From the NCBI GenBank assembly GCA_036227345.1, contig CP109468.1, positions 4,774,001-4,838,000 on the forward strand: 64,000 nucleotides of DNA. Reading direction: 5' to 3'. Below, one piece after another: positions 63,170-64,000 of this stretch. This stretch comes from Streptomyces sp. NBC_01463. GTDB taxonomy: Bacteria > Actinomycetota > Actinomycetes > Streptomycetales > Streptomycetaceae. The notes beneath the pieces were generated by a model. That model worked only from the letters and a program-made list of their open reading frames with translations. It made no database searches and was not told the origin of the DNA. Numbering within the stretch: position 1 is the first letter of the stretch; each line of letters starts with the position of its first letter. The position numbers and the translations under genes are program-made.

Positions 63170-64000
63170 TCAGCCCTCCGCCTCCGGCAGCATCAGCCCC
63201 CAGGCCCCCGCCCGTACCGTCCACGTCCGGGTCCGTACCGGCCCCCCGACCTGTATGTCCGCGCGATAGCGGAAGTCCGCGCCGGAGACCGTGACGGCCT
63301 TGGCCTCCGTGGTGACCGGGGCGCCGTCCGGGGCGTGGATCGTCACCTCGGCGAGGCCGTCGTCGCCGCAGCCCGAGGTCACCGTCACCCATTCGACCGG
63401 TCGGCCCAGGTCGTTCAGCACGACGCCGTCCGCCTCGACGCGCAGGCGGTGCGTGGGCGCCTGTGCGGGGGGTGCCGAGGGGGTGGGGTGGACCAGGGTG
63501 CGGACCAGGGAGCGGCAGGTGTCCCAGACCGCGGTGACGCCCGCGCGGTCCGTCCGGACGCCCGGTGGGCCGGTCAGGGCCGGGATGCGCAGCGCGCCCA
63601 GGACGACGCCGTCGCTGTCGTCGACCAGCAGGTCCAGCCGGCGCACCACGCCGTCCAGTGCCGTCCGCGCCGCCGCCACCGCGCTCATCGGCACGCCGAG
63701 CGAACGGGCGAGTTCCAGCGCAGCCGCGGCGCCGACCGGGATGAGCGAGAGGGCGCTCATGGCCGGTTCTCGCTCCCGGTGGAGCAGGGACACCGCACGC
63801 CGCAGCGTCCGGTCGTCGCCGATCACCACCGGCCTCCGGGTGCCCCGGCGGGACAGGGCCCGGGCGAACTCCTCGGGGTTGTCGGGGAGGCAGATCTTGG
63901 CGTGCGAACCGGCGCTCAGCACGTCTTTGGCGATCCGGACGGACTCGCCGTCCGTCCGGCGGGCGACCGGATCGATCACCACCAGCAAATGGGGCGCACC
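63170..64000 (-). CDS. Diacylglycerol-kinase-like protein, 5' end outside window
   Basis: The frame is open to the window edge (a TTG at 63988 is unlikely to be the start), so at least 277 C-terminal residues are seen. Pattern of the lipid-kinase fold: LLVVIDPVARR, VVIGDDRTLRRAVSLL where GGDGT is usual, LSLIPVGAAAALELARSLGVPMSAVAAARTALDGVVRRLDLL, then beta-sandwich second domain (VTVSGADFRYRADIQVGG). The catalytic GGDGT is degenerate (IGDDRT), so activity is doubtful. Confidence 0.75.
   Translation of the reverse strand, partial: GAPHLLVVIDPVARRTDGESVRIAKDVLSAGSHAKICLPDNPEEFARALSRRGTRRPVVIGDDRTLRRAVSLLHREREPAMSALSLIPVGAAAALELARSLGVPMSAVAAARTALDGVVRRLDLLVDDSDGVVLGALRIPALTGPPGVRTDRAGVTAVWDTCRSLVRTLVHPTPSAPPAQAPTHRLRVEADGVVLNDLGRPVEWVTVTSGCGDDGLAEVTIHAPDGAPVTTEAKAVTVSGADFRYRADIQVGGPVRTRTWTVRAGAWGLMLPEAEG

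Overview
The window reads as a Streptomyces chromosome arm close to the replication origin: very high GC coding DNA with strong third-position GC bias, GTG starts, many 1-4 nt stop/start overlaps, HspR/HAIR control of dnaK and clpB, a ParB (parS-like) palindrome, a Streptomyces-type dcd gene and an integrated actinomycete conjugative element. Species cannot be read from the sequence; gene order around dnaK, clpB, fba, pyrE and the kynurenine genes resembles the S. coelicolor chromosome core as I remember it.

Layout. (1) 1-2400: the 3' part of a secreted FG-GAP/VCBS-repeat protein and a terminator. (2) 2401-20009: a ~17.5 kb integrative and conjugative element (AICE, pSAM2/SLP1 type) inserted in a tRNA-Gly(CCC) gene. 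It is bounded by an 84-bp direct repeat (one mismatch) made of the 3' half of the tRNA and its terminator. The right half is the classical backbone: Nudix (Pif-like) and GntR (KorSA-like) regulators with a shared palindromic operator, FtsK-like transfer protein, Spd proteins, RepSA-type HUH initiator, Xis and tyrosine integrase. The left half is cargo of visibly lower GC: a reverse transcriptase plus HEPN pair (split AbiA-like), a second GntR with a six-gene overlapping operon of small unknown proteins, a Shedu-like nuclease and an AbiV-like protein. The cargo looks like a phage-defence island.

(3) 20040-27586: tRNA-Gly, a zinc-ribbon mini-protein, dCTP deaminase, a phosphoribosyltransferase, a Yip1-type membrane protein, an FG-GAP lipoprotein, a large membrane Fe-S oxidoreductase and a sugar transferase. 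(4) 27587-40019: the heat-shock block dnaK-grpE-dnaJ-hspR and clpB, each preceded by HAIR sites. Between them lies an unusual cassette: three paralogous LuxR-type regulators, a divergently transcribed 73-aa secreted peptide with three DITW repeats, and a Rieske-like protein that has lost both ligand histidines. This could be a peptide-signalling module.

(5) 40161-51737: YbjN protein, aminotransferase, DUF2617, membrane-fused spermidine synthase, SRPBCC protein, aldose epimerase, pyrE, parS, fba, MalY-type lyase, MFS exporter. (6) 51794-58194: DUF3151, then tryptophan 2,3-dioxygenase, kynureninase, a SUKH-4 protein and a kynurenine-formamidase-like hydrolase (together tryptophan to anthranilate), followed by a NarL-type two-component pair. 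(7) 58312-64000: an IS200/IS605 transposase relic, a cytochrome P450, an ABC-2 exporter pair with a divergent MarR/GbsR regulator and an operator between them, and a diacylglycerol-kinase-like gene running off the end. All functions are inferred from sequence reading; no database search was run.
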